This document shows positions 30,112 through 39,944 of a stretch of DNA of 64,000 bases, piece by piece. The position numbers were made by a program, and so were the translations under genes. Position 1 is the first letter of the stretch, and each line of letters begins with the position of its first letter. The notes under the pieces were generated by a model that worked only from the letters and a program-made list of their open reading frames with translations, was not told where the DNA came from and did no database searches. This stretch comes from Chroococcus sp. CMT-3BRIN-NPC107 (GTDB taxonomy: Bacteria > Cyanobacteriota > Cyanobacteriia > Cyanobacteriales > Chroococcidiopsidaceae): the NCBI GenBank assembly GCA_019359635.1, contig JAHHGY010000004.1:22669-86668 (forward strand), in the 5' to 3' direction.

Positions 30112-31899
30112 CTAATCTTCGGCAACTTTCATTTCGTAAATATTCCAGAGAGTTCCACCTAAAGCCGTAAATTTGGTATTGTCTAGGCGATCGCGCATGG
30201 CGGCTAAAGCTAAAGGATTGACTAAATGAATAAAAGGTAAATATTCTTGCGCCAAACGCTGAGTTTCAGCATAGATAGCTTTACGCTTGGTTTCATCTAT
30301 TTCTTTTGCTCCCTGAATATACAAGCGCCCAATTGCTGCTTCCCAAGGCGCTACTTCTCGTCCTTCTATGGGTGGTTGTCCTGGTTGCGGTTGTTGATTA
30401 AAGGGATGAAAGCCACCATCAGGAAGCCACACATTAGCCCCGCTATTTGGCTCAATACCGCCCGTAATTAGCCCAAAATAACATTCCCATTCTAAAGAGT
30501 TTGTAACTCGGTCTATAAGTACAGCAAAATCTACTGGATTAAAATCTACTTGAATACCAATCTTACTCATATCGCGCTTGACTTGAGAACCAATCGCATC
30601 TACAGTTCTATTTCCTGCCTGACTTAGCATGGTAAATCGCACTCGGTTTCCCTCTGCGTCTAGCAATTGACCTGTATTGTTATACTTAAATCCGGCTTTT
30701 AGTAGTAATTCCTTTGATTTTTCGGGGTTGTAATCGTAAACTTTCAATCCTTGTTTAGGGGAAAAATAGTAAGGACTTTGGACAGAAATGGGCGAATCTT
30801 GAAATTCACCAATTCCTCGATAAACGTTATTTAGCATCGCTTGGCGGTCGAGTCCGTAAGCTACAGCTTGTCTAAAAGCGACCGTATTAAACCAGCGCGA
30901 TCTAATCGGAGTTACTAAGGGTTTGCCTTTTCTATTGCCTTTATTGAGATTGAAGGTAATAAAATTAGTCCCAAAGTCAGGGCCACCATCATAAATTGTG
31001 AACTTTCCGCGCTTTTCTTCGCGTTTTAGCAATTGGAAAGTTGCGGGACCAATTTCTAAAATATCTAAGCCACCAGAACGAAACTGAATTAAGCCTGTAT
31101 CGGGAGATTCGACAACTTGCCAAATCAATCTTTCAATATAGGGTAAAGCATTACCTTGAGCATCTTTACGCCAGTAGTAAGGGTTACGCCGAAATACCAC
31201 CCTTTGATTTGTGGCGTAGCTTTCTAGCATATAAGGACCATTGCCAATAACGGTTTTGGGGTCTGCGTCGGTACTCCAGGTTGATAAAAACTGAGGTTTT
31301 CCCTCGCTATTATTTGTAGTTATAGATTTTTGTAAGGAATGCTTGGGTAAAATTGCCACGCCGCCAACGGTTCTTAAAAAAGGTGCAAAAGGTTCTGGAA
31401 CCGAAAATTCTACTTGGCGATCGCTTATTTTGCGAACTTTTGGTAAAGCACCACTTTCACCAACGCGGATAATATCTCGAAAATCTGTAGGAATCCGCTC
31501 GTTTAAGTAGATGTCATTGTAAGTAAATAAAACATCATCAACGGTTAAAGGTTCTCCATCCGACCATTTTAAGCCCGGTTTAAGGGTAAAAACAATCTGT
31601 TTGCCATCGGTAGAAGTTTCCCAAGATTGAGCAATTCCTGGTTCTATTTCGCCATTTTTGCCGTTTTCTACAATCATTCCCTCATAAATAAACCCAAAAA
31701 CACTAGGGGATGATTGGTTTAAAGCATAATTAAAACTCTGCGGATCGCCAGGAGTTCGAGCAACTATTTGGGTTACTTGCGCGGCTTGAGACTTGAAATC
31801 ATTAGGATTGCAGCCACTAAGCGCGATCGCAATTACCACCGTTAATAATCCAACCAACCACCGCCGCATCAAAGGAAACATTGCAAACATCTCTAGCAA
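30112..31899 (-). CDS. peptide ABC transporter substrate-binding lipoprotein
   Basis: Lipobox ALSGC; SBP family 5 motifs (GLKWSDGEPLTVDDVLFTYNDI, FRQAVAYGLDRQAML). Confidence 0.93.
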   Translation of the reverse strand: MLEMFAMFPLMRRWLVGLLTVVIAIALSGCNPNDFKSQAAQVTQIVARTPGDPQSFNYALNQSSPSVFGFIYEGMIVENGKNGEIEPGIAQSWETSTDGKQIVFTLKPGLKWSDGEPLTVDDVLFTYNDIYLNERIPTDFRDIIRVGESGALPKVRKISDRQVEFSVPEPFAPFLRTVGGVAILPKHSLQKSITTNNSEGKPQFLSTWSTDADPKTVIGNGPYMLESYATNQRVVFRRNPYYWRKDAQGNALPYIERLIWQVVESPDTGLIQFRSGGLDILEIGPATFQLLKREEKRGKFTIYDGGPDFGTNFITFNLNKGNRKGKPLVTPIRSRWFNTVAFRQAVAYGLDRQAMLNNVYRGIGEFQDSPISVQSPYYFSPKQGLKVYDYNPEKSKELLLKAGFKYNNTGQLLDAEGNRVRFTMLSQAGNRTVDAIGSQVKRDMSKIGIQVDFNPVDFAVLIDRVTNSLEWECYFGLITGGIEPNSGANVWLPDGGFHPFNQQPQPGQPPIEGREVAPWEAAIGRLYIQGAKEIDETKRKAIYAETQRLAQEYLPFIHLVNPLALAAMRDRLDNTKFTALGGTLWNIYEMKVAED

Positions 31900-31938
31900 A
31901 GTTACTAAATTTCTCTAGTCTACAAGGTTTCCCGCCTT

Positions 31939-31966
31939 GTAGGGACGTAAGGCATTACGCCCCTAC
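31939..31966. repeat. Small palindromic repeat between two SBP paralogs
   Basis: gtagggacgtaa-ggca-ttacgcccctac. Confidence 0.5.
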
Positions 31967-33750
31967 TACTCGTCTACTTTAAGTTCGTAGATATTCCAAA
32001 ATGCGCCTAAAGCCGAGAATTTTACATTTTGAATGCGATCGCGGATCGCCGCCATAGACAAGGGATTAACTAGGTATATGTAAGGTAAATACTCTTGAGT
32101 AATGCGCTGAGTTTCATCGTAAATTGCTTTACGTTTAGCTTCGTCAAATTCCTGCGCCCCTTTGATATATAAATCGGCAATTTCTTTCTCCCAAGAAGAC
32201 ACTACGCGCCCTTCTATCGGTTCTTCGCCAACTTGTGCGGCTTGATTGAAGCTATGCAATCCACCTTCAGTTAGCCAGACATTTGCACCATCATTAGGAT
32301 CTACCCCCGAACCAATTAAACCGCCAAAATAACATTCCCAATCGAGGGTATTGTGCAGTTTTTCACCAATTACTGTAAATGCGATCGCACTTAAGTCTAC
32401 TTGGATGCCAATTTTGCTTAAGTTTTGTTTAATTTGGGCGCTCATTGCTTCCGCCGTCTTGCTTCCCGCATTTGTTAGCAATGTAAAACGAACGCGGTTG
32501 TTATCTCCATCTAGCAATTGATTTTGAGCGTTGTACTTAAATCCAGCTTTTAATAACAATTTCTTAGCTTTTTCTGGTTCGTAATTGTAGACTTTTAAAC
32601 CATCTTTGGGAGAAAGATAATATTTACTTTGCACGTCAACGGGTGAATTTTGAGGTTCTCCCAAGCCACGAAACAGATTATTAATTATAGTTTGACGGTC
32701 GATAGCATAAGATACCGCTTGTCTAAATTCTACTGTATTAAACCACCGCGATTTAATTGGATCTATTAAAGGCTTGCCGTTTCTTTTACCCTTATTAAGA
32801 TTAAAAGTAATAAAACTTTGACCGTAAGCAGCACCACCATTATAAATCGTAAATTTTCCTCGTTTTTCTTCTTTTTTAAGTAAGGAAAAACTGACGGGAG
32901 TAGCACCAACTAGATCCAAGCCTCCCGAACGAAATTGCAGCAGCGATGTATCGGTAGATTCGACAATTTGCCAGATAACTCTTTCAATATACGGCTGAGA
33001 ATTGCCTTGCTTATCTTTGCGCCAGTAATTGGGATTTTTGCGGAATACCAAACGCTGACTAGGATTATAACTTTCTAGCTTATAAGGACCATTAGTGACA
33101 ATTTGTTTGGGATCGGTATCTGTTCCCCAAGTAGACATATATCGCGGGTTTCCGTCTGAATCTTTAGCTTTTACCGACTCTTCTAAGGCGTGTTTGGGTA
33201 AAATTGCGATCGCGCTACTAGCGTCACCCGTAGTGGTACTAAAAAAAGGCGAAAATGGTTCGGGTAAAATAAATTCAACTTGGCGATCGCTTAACTTTTG
33301 AACTTTAGGTAAAGTTCCCTTTACGCCAATTTTAAGGTAATCTCGAATATCTGTAGAAATTTCTTGATTAAAAGCTATATCGTTATAAGTAAAAACAACA
33401 TCATCGGCAGTTAGCGGTTTTCCATCCGACCATTTTAAACCTGGTCTGAGATTAAATACAATTCTTTTTTTATCGGCTGATATCGTCCAAGATTCGGCTA
33501 ATTCTGGCTCAATTTCCCCTTTACCATTGATGGATGTTAACCCTTTAAACGTTAAGCCAAAAATACTAGGCGATTGTTGATTTAGAGCATAGTTAAAAGT
33601 TTGTGGATCGGTAAGAACGCTAATAACTAATTGTGATGTCTGCGCCCCTTGAGATTTAAAGTTTGCAGGGTTGCAACCCGAAAATGCGATCGCAATTACT
33701 ATTGTTAATATAAAAGCTATCCACCTACGCCCTCGATTGTAAAAAGTCAT
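31966..33750 (-). CDS. peptide ABC transporter substrate-binding lipoprotein (tandem paralog)
   Basis: Lipobox AFSGC; GLKWSDGKPLTADDVVFTYNDI; collinear with 30112..31899 over the full length. Confidence 0.93.
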   Translation of the reverse strand: MTFYNRGRRWIAFILTIVIAIAFSGCNPANFKSQGAQTSQLVISVLTDPQTFNYALNQQSPSIFGLTFKGLTSINGKGEIEPELAESWTISADKKRIVFNLRPGLKWSDGKPLTADDVVFTYNDIAFNQEISTDIRDYLKIGVKGTLPKVQKLSDRQVEFILPEPFSPFFSTTTGDASSAIAILPKHALEESVKAKDSDGNPRYMSTWGTDTDPKQIVTNGPYKLESYNPSQRLVFRKNPNYWRKDKQGNSQPYIERVIWQIVESTDTSLLQFRSGGLDLVGATPVSFSLLKKEEKRGKFTIYNGGAAYGQSFITFNLNKGKRNGKPLIDPIKSRWFNTVEFRQAVSYAIDRQTIINNLFRGLGEPQNSPVDVQSKYYLSPKDGLKVYNYEPEKAKKLLLKAGFKYNAQNQLLDGDNNRVRFTLLTNAGSKTAEAMSAQIKQNLSKIGIQVDLSAIAFTVIGEKLHNTLDWECYFGGLIGSGVDPNDGANVWLTEGGLHSFNQAAQVGEEPIEGRVVSSWEKEIADLYIKGAQEFDEAKRKAIYDETQRITQEYLPYIYLVNPLSMAAIRDRIQNVKFSALGAFWNIYELKVDE

Positions 33751-33839
33751 AAGTATATCTATCTTGTTAATTTGACTAAAAATCTATAACTTAGCTTTAT
33801 TTATACTAATTGGCGGATGTTAGCGATCGCACTGATAAT

Positions 33840-34271
33840 TTACCTCCAGTAGCGCTTACCTTGCCAAAACACTCCTAAAATCATGCCAATTAACTGTAGT
33901 TGATCTATACCCGTAAACAGGGCTGGCATAGGAATATAATTTCTAATTACTAAGCCAATGATTAAACATAAAATTAAAGCCCAAAGTATCCCAGCATTAA
34001 TAAAAATTCGCTTTTCTAATCTTTCTAGTAAAAACACAGCTAACGCGCCAATACCTGCACCGATCGCACCAACGGTAAATAAAGATAACAAAGGCGAATA
34101 TAAAGTTGCAGCTAATAAGTTGACAATTGCCAACTGCGTACCCTCATCTAATTGATTGTAAGTTAACCACAGCAACCATTCTACAGTTGTGACAATAACA
34201 AAAGTCATGCCAGCAATGATCAATAGAGATCGCCAAGGCAAATATTTAAGTTGACGCAAAGGGTTAGACAT
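33840..34271 (-). CDS. hypothetical membrane protein
   Basis: 143 aa with about four hydrophobic segments; 6 bp from ispF, same strand. Confidence 0.65.
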   Translation of the reverse strand: MSNPLRQLKYLPWRSLLIIAGMTFVIVTTVEWLLWLTYNQLDEGTQLAIVNLLAATLYSPLLSLFTVGAIGAGIGALAVFLLERLEKRIFINAGILWALILCLIIGLVIRNYIPMPALFTGIDQLQLIGMILGVFWQGKRYWR

Positions 34272-34277
34272 AGTTAA

Positions 34278-34772
34278 TTAACTAGCTATTAATAAAACTA
34301 CCGCATGGGCTGCAATTCCTTCTTCTCGCCCGACAGCATCTAATTGTTCGTTGGTGGTAGCTTTAATGCCAACACGATCGCTAGATATTTGCAAAACTTG
34401 CCCTAGGCGATCGCGCATTGCGGAAATATGCGGCTTCAACTTCGGACGTTCCGCCACCACTACCGAATCAATATTACCAATTTGCCAGCCGCGATCGCTG
34501 ATTAATTGATTTACCTTACTCAGTAATACTAAACTATCTGCCCCCGCCCACTGCGGATCGCTGGGGGGAAAATATAGCCCAATATCTCCCAAAGATAAAG
34601 CCCCCAACATTGCATCCATAATTGCATGAGTTAGCACGTCAGCATCGCTATGTCCTAGCAAACCCAATTCATGAGGAATTTCTATCCCTCCCAAAATTAG
34701 ACGGCGATTGGTGCTGAGTTGGTGAATATCGTAGCCATTACCAATACGGATATTAATCATATTTGATATCAT
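34278..34772 (-). CDS. ispF: 2-C-methyl-D-erythritol 2,4-cyclodiphosphate synthase
   Basis: [68 protein letters not shown]. Start likely internal ([13 protein letters not shown]). Confidence 0.97.
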   Translation of the reverse strand: MISNMINIRIGNGYDIHQLSTNRRLILGGIEIPHELGLLGHSDADVLTHAIMDAMLGALSLGDIGLYFPPSDPQWAGADSLVLLSKVNQLISDRGWQIGNIDSVVVAERPKLKPHISAMRDRLGQVLQISSDRVGIKATTNEQLDAVGREEGIAAHAVVLLIAS

Positions 34773-34989
34773 ATAACAACTATTTTATTAAACCTACCTC
34801 GCTGCGATCGCAACAGGCAAGTAACTTACTGCTTTCCTTGAATATATCTAGTTATCATGAATTACAAAAATTACTAAAAGCCTTTTTGAAAAGTAAATAT
34901 CAGGATTAATATCTCTAATAATTTTAAAGGTAAAAATGACATATTTATTATTTAAATTGAAACAATGAATATGTCATTTATGTAATTAA

Positions 34990-35508
34990 TTAAAGTCCTT
35001 CAATTTTGGCATTATCGCCCGGATTCCCGATTGGTTTACCCGTTACTACAGCTTTGGCGAATCCTAGTAAACGGACTACCTTACTAGATGGAGAGTCCCA
35101 ATATTCAGCTTTATCTACACTAACTCTTAATAAAGCTAGTTGAGGATCGTCTAAGCCATCAGGAAACCAAGCTTTTAATAGAGGATTCCATAATTCTTCT
35201 ATTTTAGATTTATCGCGAATTAGTTGGGCTGTACCCGATACCGAAACGTATTTTTGATCTTTTGGTTCGGAGTAACTAACATTAACATGATGCTCGTGTT
35301 GTACTTCGTTAACTTTAGTCGCATCGGCGCTAGTAAAAAACCATAAATCGCCATCAAATTCAAATTCTTGAGTTGCCATTGGGCGGCTGCGTAAACTACC
35401 ATCTTCTTCTACTGTAGTCAGCATGGCAAATCTAATATCTTTAATCAGGTCGTGCAGCTTTTTTATATTGTCTTGGCGATCGCTCATTGGTTTATGCTTT
35501 CTTATCAA
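34990..35508 (-). CDS. pyridoxamine 5'-phosphate oxidase-family (general stress) protein
   Basis: IRFAMLTTVEEDGSLRSRPMATQEFEFDGDLWFFTSADATKVNEVQHEHHVNVSYSEP. Confidence 0.9.
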   Translation of the reverse strand: MIRKHKPMSDRQDNIKKLHDLIKDIRFAMLTTVEEDGSLRSRPMATQEFEFDGDLWFFTSADATKVNEVQHEHHVNVSYSEPKDQKYVSVSGTAQLIRDKSKIEELWNPLLKAWFPDGLDDPQLALLRVSVDKAEYWDSPSSKVVRLLGFAKAVVTGKPIGNPGDNAKIEGL

Positions 35509-35579
35509 TTATTATCTCTATACAAATAGCATTGCAATCGGGCGCTATTGTTCTATCTACAAGTAGAGTTTTGGCTTAA

Positions 35580-36566
35580 CTATACTAAAGCACCACCACA
35601 ACTAGATCCGCTTCCCGCCGTACAACCGTAACAATAAGGCGCGGTTCTAATTTCATTAATCAAGTCTAAACTTTTCAATTTCAGCAATTTAGTAACCGTC
35701 AATATTTCGCCATCACGAGTTTTTGCAGGCAAGTTTTCCATCTGATTAAAGTCGCAGTCGTATACATTACCCAAATAATCAATAGAAAGCTCGTTTCTAC
35801 ACATTAAATGTTCTACCGTACTGGAATTAAAATTTGATTCTAAAAAACTCAAATAAGGTTTGTGCAGCTTTTTATTTTGTAATTGAAACTTAGTCCGTCC
35901 TATAGGTAAGTTTGTAATTGTATACAAATTGTTAAACATAATATTAAAATTTTGCTGCAAGTAAGCTTTGTAATCTTGCTCTAACTTAGGTTGATCTGGT
36001 GTTAAACTAAATTTTTCTGATGTAGGTATTGGCGGATTATATACTAAGTCTAAAATTAAATTAGGGTCTGTTCCATAACCTAATTGATTGAGACGTTGCA
36101 GGGCAGAAATTGAATTATTATAAACACCATTACCGCGCACTTTGTCAACATTATCTGCTAAATAGCAAGGTAAAGAAGCAACAATTTGAGTTTGGTATTT
36201 AGCACAATACTCTGGTAAATCTTCAAAGCCTGCTACAAAATAAATAGTTAAGTTAGAGCGGACAATTACTTTTTTTCCGGCTTTTCTTGCTGCTTCTAAT
36301 AAAGGTTTAAATCCATAATTCATCTCTGGCGCGCCACCAGTAAGGTCAACACTATTAATTTGAGGAAATGTATTAATAATTTCAATTAGTTGATTGCAAG
36401 TTTCTGGATTAAGTTCTTCTGTCCTTTTGGGACTTGCTTCAACATGACAATGACTACAAGCTAAATTGCAGCGCTTACCCAAATTAATTTGTAATGTAGT
36501 TATTTGGTTTTTAGTTAACGGTAAACCTAATTTATCTTTGAAGGGTGTTATTAATGTTTGGAGCAT
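35580..36566 (-). CDS. arsS: arsenosugar biosynthesis radical SAM protein ArsS
   Basis: CNLACSHCHVEASPKR (CxxxCxxC), C-terminal CYGCTAGSGSSCGGAL; adjacent to arsM. Confidence 0.92.
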   Translation of the reverse strand: MLQTLITPFKDKLGLPLTKNQITTLQINLGKRCNLACSHCHVEASPKRTEELNPETCNQLIEIINTFPQINSVDLTGGAPEMNYGFKPLLEAARKAGKKVIVRSNLTIYFVAGFEDLPEYCAKYQTQIVASLPCYLADNVDKVRGNGVYNNSISALQRLNQLGYGTDPNLILDLVYNPPIPTSEKFSLTPDQPKLEQDYKAYLQQNFNIMFNNLYTITNLPIGRTKFQLQNKKLHKPYLSFLESNFNSSTVEHLMCRNELSIDYLGNVYDCDFNQMENLPAKTRDGEILTVTKLLKLKSLDLINEIRTAPYCYGCTAGSGSSCGGALV

Positions 36567-36616
36567 AATTATTTTAATTAAATGAGTAAGAAATGCTCTG
36601 ATATCGCGTCTCGTAA

Positions 36617-36650
36617 GATCGACCTAATCCCCCTTTTTAAGGGGGGAAAA
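36617..36650. repeat. Short palindrome between arsM and arsS
   Basis: ctaatccccctttttaaggggggaa, inverted-repeat arms of C/G runs. Confidence 0.35.
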
Positions 36651-36711
36651 GTATTAGTAGAAATGTTTTTGAAATAGTTTAGATATATTTATCTAAACTA
36701 TTTCAGATTTT

Positions 36712-37680
36712 TTAGCAGCAACCGCCACCATCATAATACCAAGTAGAATTAGTAACAATTACATCTTTTGGCACGATAGAAGCAAGTTTGGTCGCAGTTT
36801 TGTCGCAGACGGCGGCGGGAATACCGCGCTGGAGTATATGCCCCGCGTTATCATCAAAAATCGGTTGATTTCCGGTATAAATAGCTGTTTTTCCGGTAAA
36901 AATACAAGCCCCATCTTCAGGAATTGGCACTTTAAAAGAGACAGAATCAAGACTCTCTAAAAGTAAATGCTCGTCTAAGTTGTAGGTATGGCTATCTAAA
37001 AGCCGATAAGGACGACGCGATCGCACTTCTACTTGTCCAAACCCTGCATCAATAATTCGTGCTGTATATTCCTCGTAAGTCAGCGCCCCTGATAGACACA
37101 TTGCTCTTAATTGTTCGTCTTGTTGCAAATGAGCGGGAATAGGACGAGTAGCAATCGGATCGCTCATTTGCAAGCGCCCACCAGGCTTTAAAACTCTATA
37201 AGCCTCTTGCAGGGCGATAGAAAGATCCGCAGGTTCAAAGATATTAAATAAGCAATTTTGAGCAACGACATCTACTGAAGCGTCATCTACAGGCAATTTG
37301 AAAGCATCCCCGGCGCGAATTTCCACAAAACTTGTTTCAAACCAGGGGTTTTCCTGGGCGGCAATTTGCAAATTCCGGGCGGCGGCTTCGCGCATAGCGG
37401 CGACAGGATCTACAGCAATAACTGCCCCAGGGCGGCGAGAAAAATAAGCAAACTGTAAGGCTTCTAACCCACCACCAACACCCACATAAAGCACCGTTGG
37501 TTGGTTTGAAAGTTCGGCAGCGTGGACGGTAGTACCGCAGCCATAATTCATTTCCTGCATCTGATTCGGAATATTTAATCCTGGTAGCTGCAAAGGGGTA
37601 CTTTGAACGCAACACAGCCCAACTTGGGGAGTTTCGGCTACTTCACGGTAAAACTGAGCGGCAGTTTCAAGATAAGTCAT
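36712..37680 (-). CDS. arsM: arsenite methyltransferase (arsenosugar biosynthesis ArsM type)
   Basis: SAM-MTase motif VLYVGVGGGLEALQFAY, CLFNIFEPADLSIALQEAYRVLKPGGRLQMSDP, C-terminal YYDGGGCC vicinal cysteines; next to arsS. Confidence 0.9.
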   Translation of the reverse strand: MTYLETAAQFYREVAETPQVGLCCVQSTPLQLPGLNIPNQMQEMNYGCGTTVHAAELSNQPTVLYVGVGGGLEALQFAYFSRRPGAVIAVDPVAAMREAAARNLQIAAQENPWFETSFVEIRAGDAFKLPVDDASVDVVAQNCLFNIFEPADLSIALQEAYRVLKPGGRLQMSDPIATRPIPAHLQQDEQLRAMCLSGALTYEEYTARIIDAGFGQVEVRSRRPYRLLDSHTYNLDEHLLLESLDSVSFKVPIPEDGACIFTGKTAIYTGNQPIFDDNAGHILQRGIPAAVCDKTATKLASIVPKDVIVTNSTWYYDGGGCC

Positions 37681-37751
37681 GGCGATCGCTTTTTTAACTA
37701 ATTTTAATACTTATTTCTAAGTACAGCGATCTCTACAGACGGATTTACACC

Positions 37752-37886
37752 TTAGACAACACTGCTTTCAATCGCTTCTACAAACGCCATCAAAGCCGAT
37801 CGCCAAGGACGAGAAATATTAACATCAAACAATTCCCGCCACACCCAAGCCCTTTGCCTAAAAGTGGTAACGTAACTGACGCTTGG
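37752..37886 (-). pseudogene. possible truncated coding relic upstream of arsM
   Basis: Open frame PSVSYVTTFRQRAWVWRELFDVNISRPWRSALMAFVEAIESSVV* with protein-like composition, closed upstream by an in-frame TAG; no start codon. Confidence 0.3.
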
Positions 37887-38024
37887 CTAACGATACAACC
37901 GTCCATTGTGGAAATTATTTCAATTAAAGACTCTTGGGCATAAGTTGCCCTTGGTGAAGCATTCACCAAGGAACTTAATCAAAGGGGACAATTAGGCTTC
38001 AAGATAACAATCTCGTATTTTTTA

Positions 38025-38873
38025 TTACTGTACAGGTTTGGGATTTGGTGTTACTGATGGGTTCGGCACTGCTGGTTGATTCGGTGTTGGACAAGTCTTA
38101 TTAGCAAAGTCACACTTGTATACATAGGGTTCTTGCCAGCCTAAAGGAATTTCCAGCAAGTCCCGCGTTCCTGTCATACCTTGTCCTGCAAACAGTAACA
38201 AGGCAAAGCAGTTCAAAATTGTATGAATAATCCGCCAGCGATTTGACCTATCTTTGTAGATATCTGGAACAATAGCTAAGGAAAAAATCATTAACATTGC
38301 TGCTAAAATGCCGAAATAGTAGTGAGACCAATACCATTCATTAGTCCGCCGGAAAACTCCATCCTGACAGCCCAAAATGACTAAACCAGCACCAGTTAAA
38401 GTGGCAAAAACTCCTCGCCACAGACGCTGCTGTGCCTTATAGAGCATTACTAGCGAGGCGATGGTGGCGGCAAACATTAGCACAATAAACAGAACTTGAA
38501 ACGGTTCTTTCGCCACTAGCTGATTGACTAAAATGTTTTTGCCAATGGCGTAAGCTATTCCCAGCAATGCTAGTCCTACCACTGCTGCTGTAAGCCAATT
38601 GCCTAACTGCCGATGCTCTGAACCTACGAATGGGGGAATTTTACTTTTGCCCCCAGCGACCGTTTGCAAACGACGCTGGCGAGTTTGCCACGCTAGGTTA
38701 ACAACCATGCCAATTAAAGGCCAAACAAAGATAATAGCGATCGCTGGATGGACAAGAGCGAGAAAATCTTCAAGCTGCATATAATACCTGCATATATATT
38801 TGGTTAACTCAATTCCATCGCTTGCAGATAAGTTAAATTTAATAATTACCTGCAAATAGTAGTCAAGGAGCAA
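38025..38873 (-). CDS. DUF4079 family membrane protein
   Basis: Multi-TM with HPAIAIIFVWPLIGMVVNLAWQTRQRR and HYYFGILAAMLMIFSLAI; likely start is an internal ATG (MQLEDFLALVHPA) at about 38780. Confidence 0.72.
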   Translation of the reverse strand: MLLDYYLQVIIKFNLSASDGIELTKYICRYYMQLEDFLALVHPAIAIIFVWPLIGMVVNLAWQTRQRRLQTVAGGKSKIPPFVGSEHRQLGNWLTAAVVGLALLGIAYAIGKNILVNQLVAKEPFQVLFIVLMFAATIASLVMLYKAQQRLWRGVFATLTGAGLVILGCQDGVFRRTNEWYWSHYYFGILAAMLMIFSLAIVPDIYKDRSNRWRIIHTILNCFALLLFAGQGMTGTRDLLEIPLGWQEPYVYKCDFANKTCPTPNQPAVPNPSVTPNPKPVQ

Positions 38874-39491
38874 AGCTAAAACTTTAGTTCAACAACAAAG
38901 GTAGTGTTGTAGGTTTTATCTAAAGATAATTTAAGCGCTGACAATAGCAACAAAATGAATTTAAGCTGAGAATTTGATTAAAACTTGTTTCGAGAGCGAA
39001 AAATTATCCTATCTTAGCACCACTACAAAAATTCAGTAACAAGCTATTTCTACTAACAGGTCGACTTTTGCCTAAGCAAGCCGAGTAAATTCCGCAGAAA
39101 CTTTACTAGGTGGTTGAATTGCCAAGCTATGGCAAAGGGAGAATGCCAAATAGGCAAGAGCAAGAAGGTGAGACGGTAGAGTAATAGAAGGACGACGACG
39201 AAGGTGAAAATTGAAATTCTGTCTGTTTGTAAATCACTGGTTACAAATCATCACACTTTCAGCAACGCCTATAAATTCAACGAACTATTATTAGTTTAGG
39301 ACGCATTCATAGGGTATTTGAACCCGATTGAAAACGAGAAGTTATAAAAGTTAATAATTTGTTTGAGTTTTGTAGTGGTTTCTACAAATAGAAAGATGAA
39401 GAATAGATTTAATTAGTTGATTGTCTCGATTCAATTTAGCCAAAAATTCAATTCAGAGTTAAATTAAAAACGCATTTTCAAAAAAACTACG

Positions 39492-39944
39492 ATGGCGCTA
39501 CCTCCTTTTCCTGCATCCCGAAAAAGAAATAGCCGCTACAAAGTAAGCGATCGCACACCCAACCCAGCTTCTATAATAATTGCAATTATTTCCTGCGTAT
39601 TTTTGGGTGGTTTAGGTTGGATTTGGACGACAATGCTCACGAAAGGTTATGTAGCTATTGGTGGGGTTCCAAGCCCAATAATTATTAGCTTTTTGCGAAA
39701 TGAAACTGCAAGAGCGGCTTATTTTGATGGAGACAACGAAAAGCTGCACGCGCAGATGCAAAGTATGGATTTAGCAGAGAAGTTAAAACCTTACTACCGC
39801 CCCCAGTTTGCCAATGAAGCCCAACTCGACAGATATACTCATCAAATTCTTTACGATCGCACGGGTTATATCGGCAAAGCTTACCAAGTTAATCCCCAAG
39901 GAATTTTAGTGGTAAAAAAGGGTATTGTTCAAAACAAAAAGTAG
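39492..39944 (+). CDS. hypothetical protein with one TM segment
   Basis: 150 aa; N-terminal basic region then [21 protein letters not shown]; 3' end overlaps convergent ureC by 16 nt. Confidence 0.7.
   Translation: MALPPFPASRKRNSRYKVSDRTPNPASIIIAIISCVFLGGLGWIWTTMLTKGYVAIGGVPSPIIISFLRNETARAAYFDGDNEKLHAQMQSMDLAEKLKPYYRPQFANEAQLDRYTHQILYDRTGYIGKAYQVNPQGILVVKKGIVQNKK

Noticed and set aside
35580-37680. arsM/arsS pair as a novel arsenic system
   Set aside because: This is the known arsenosugar biosynthesis pair; nothing in the two proteins looks unusual.
39929-39944. Convergent overlap of a hypothetical gene with ureC (also 654-665 with recN)
   Set aside because: Short tail-to-tail overlaps are common in bacterial genomes.
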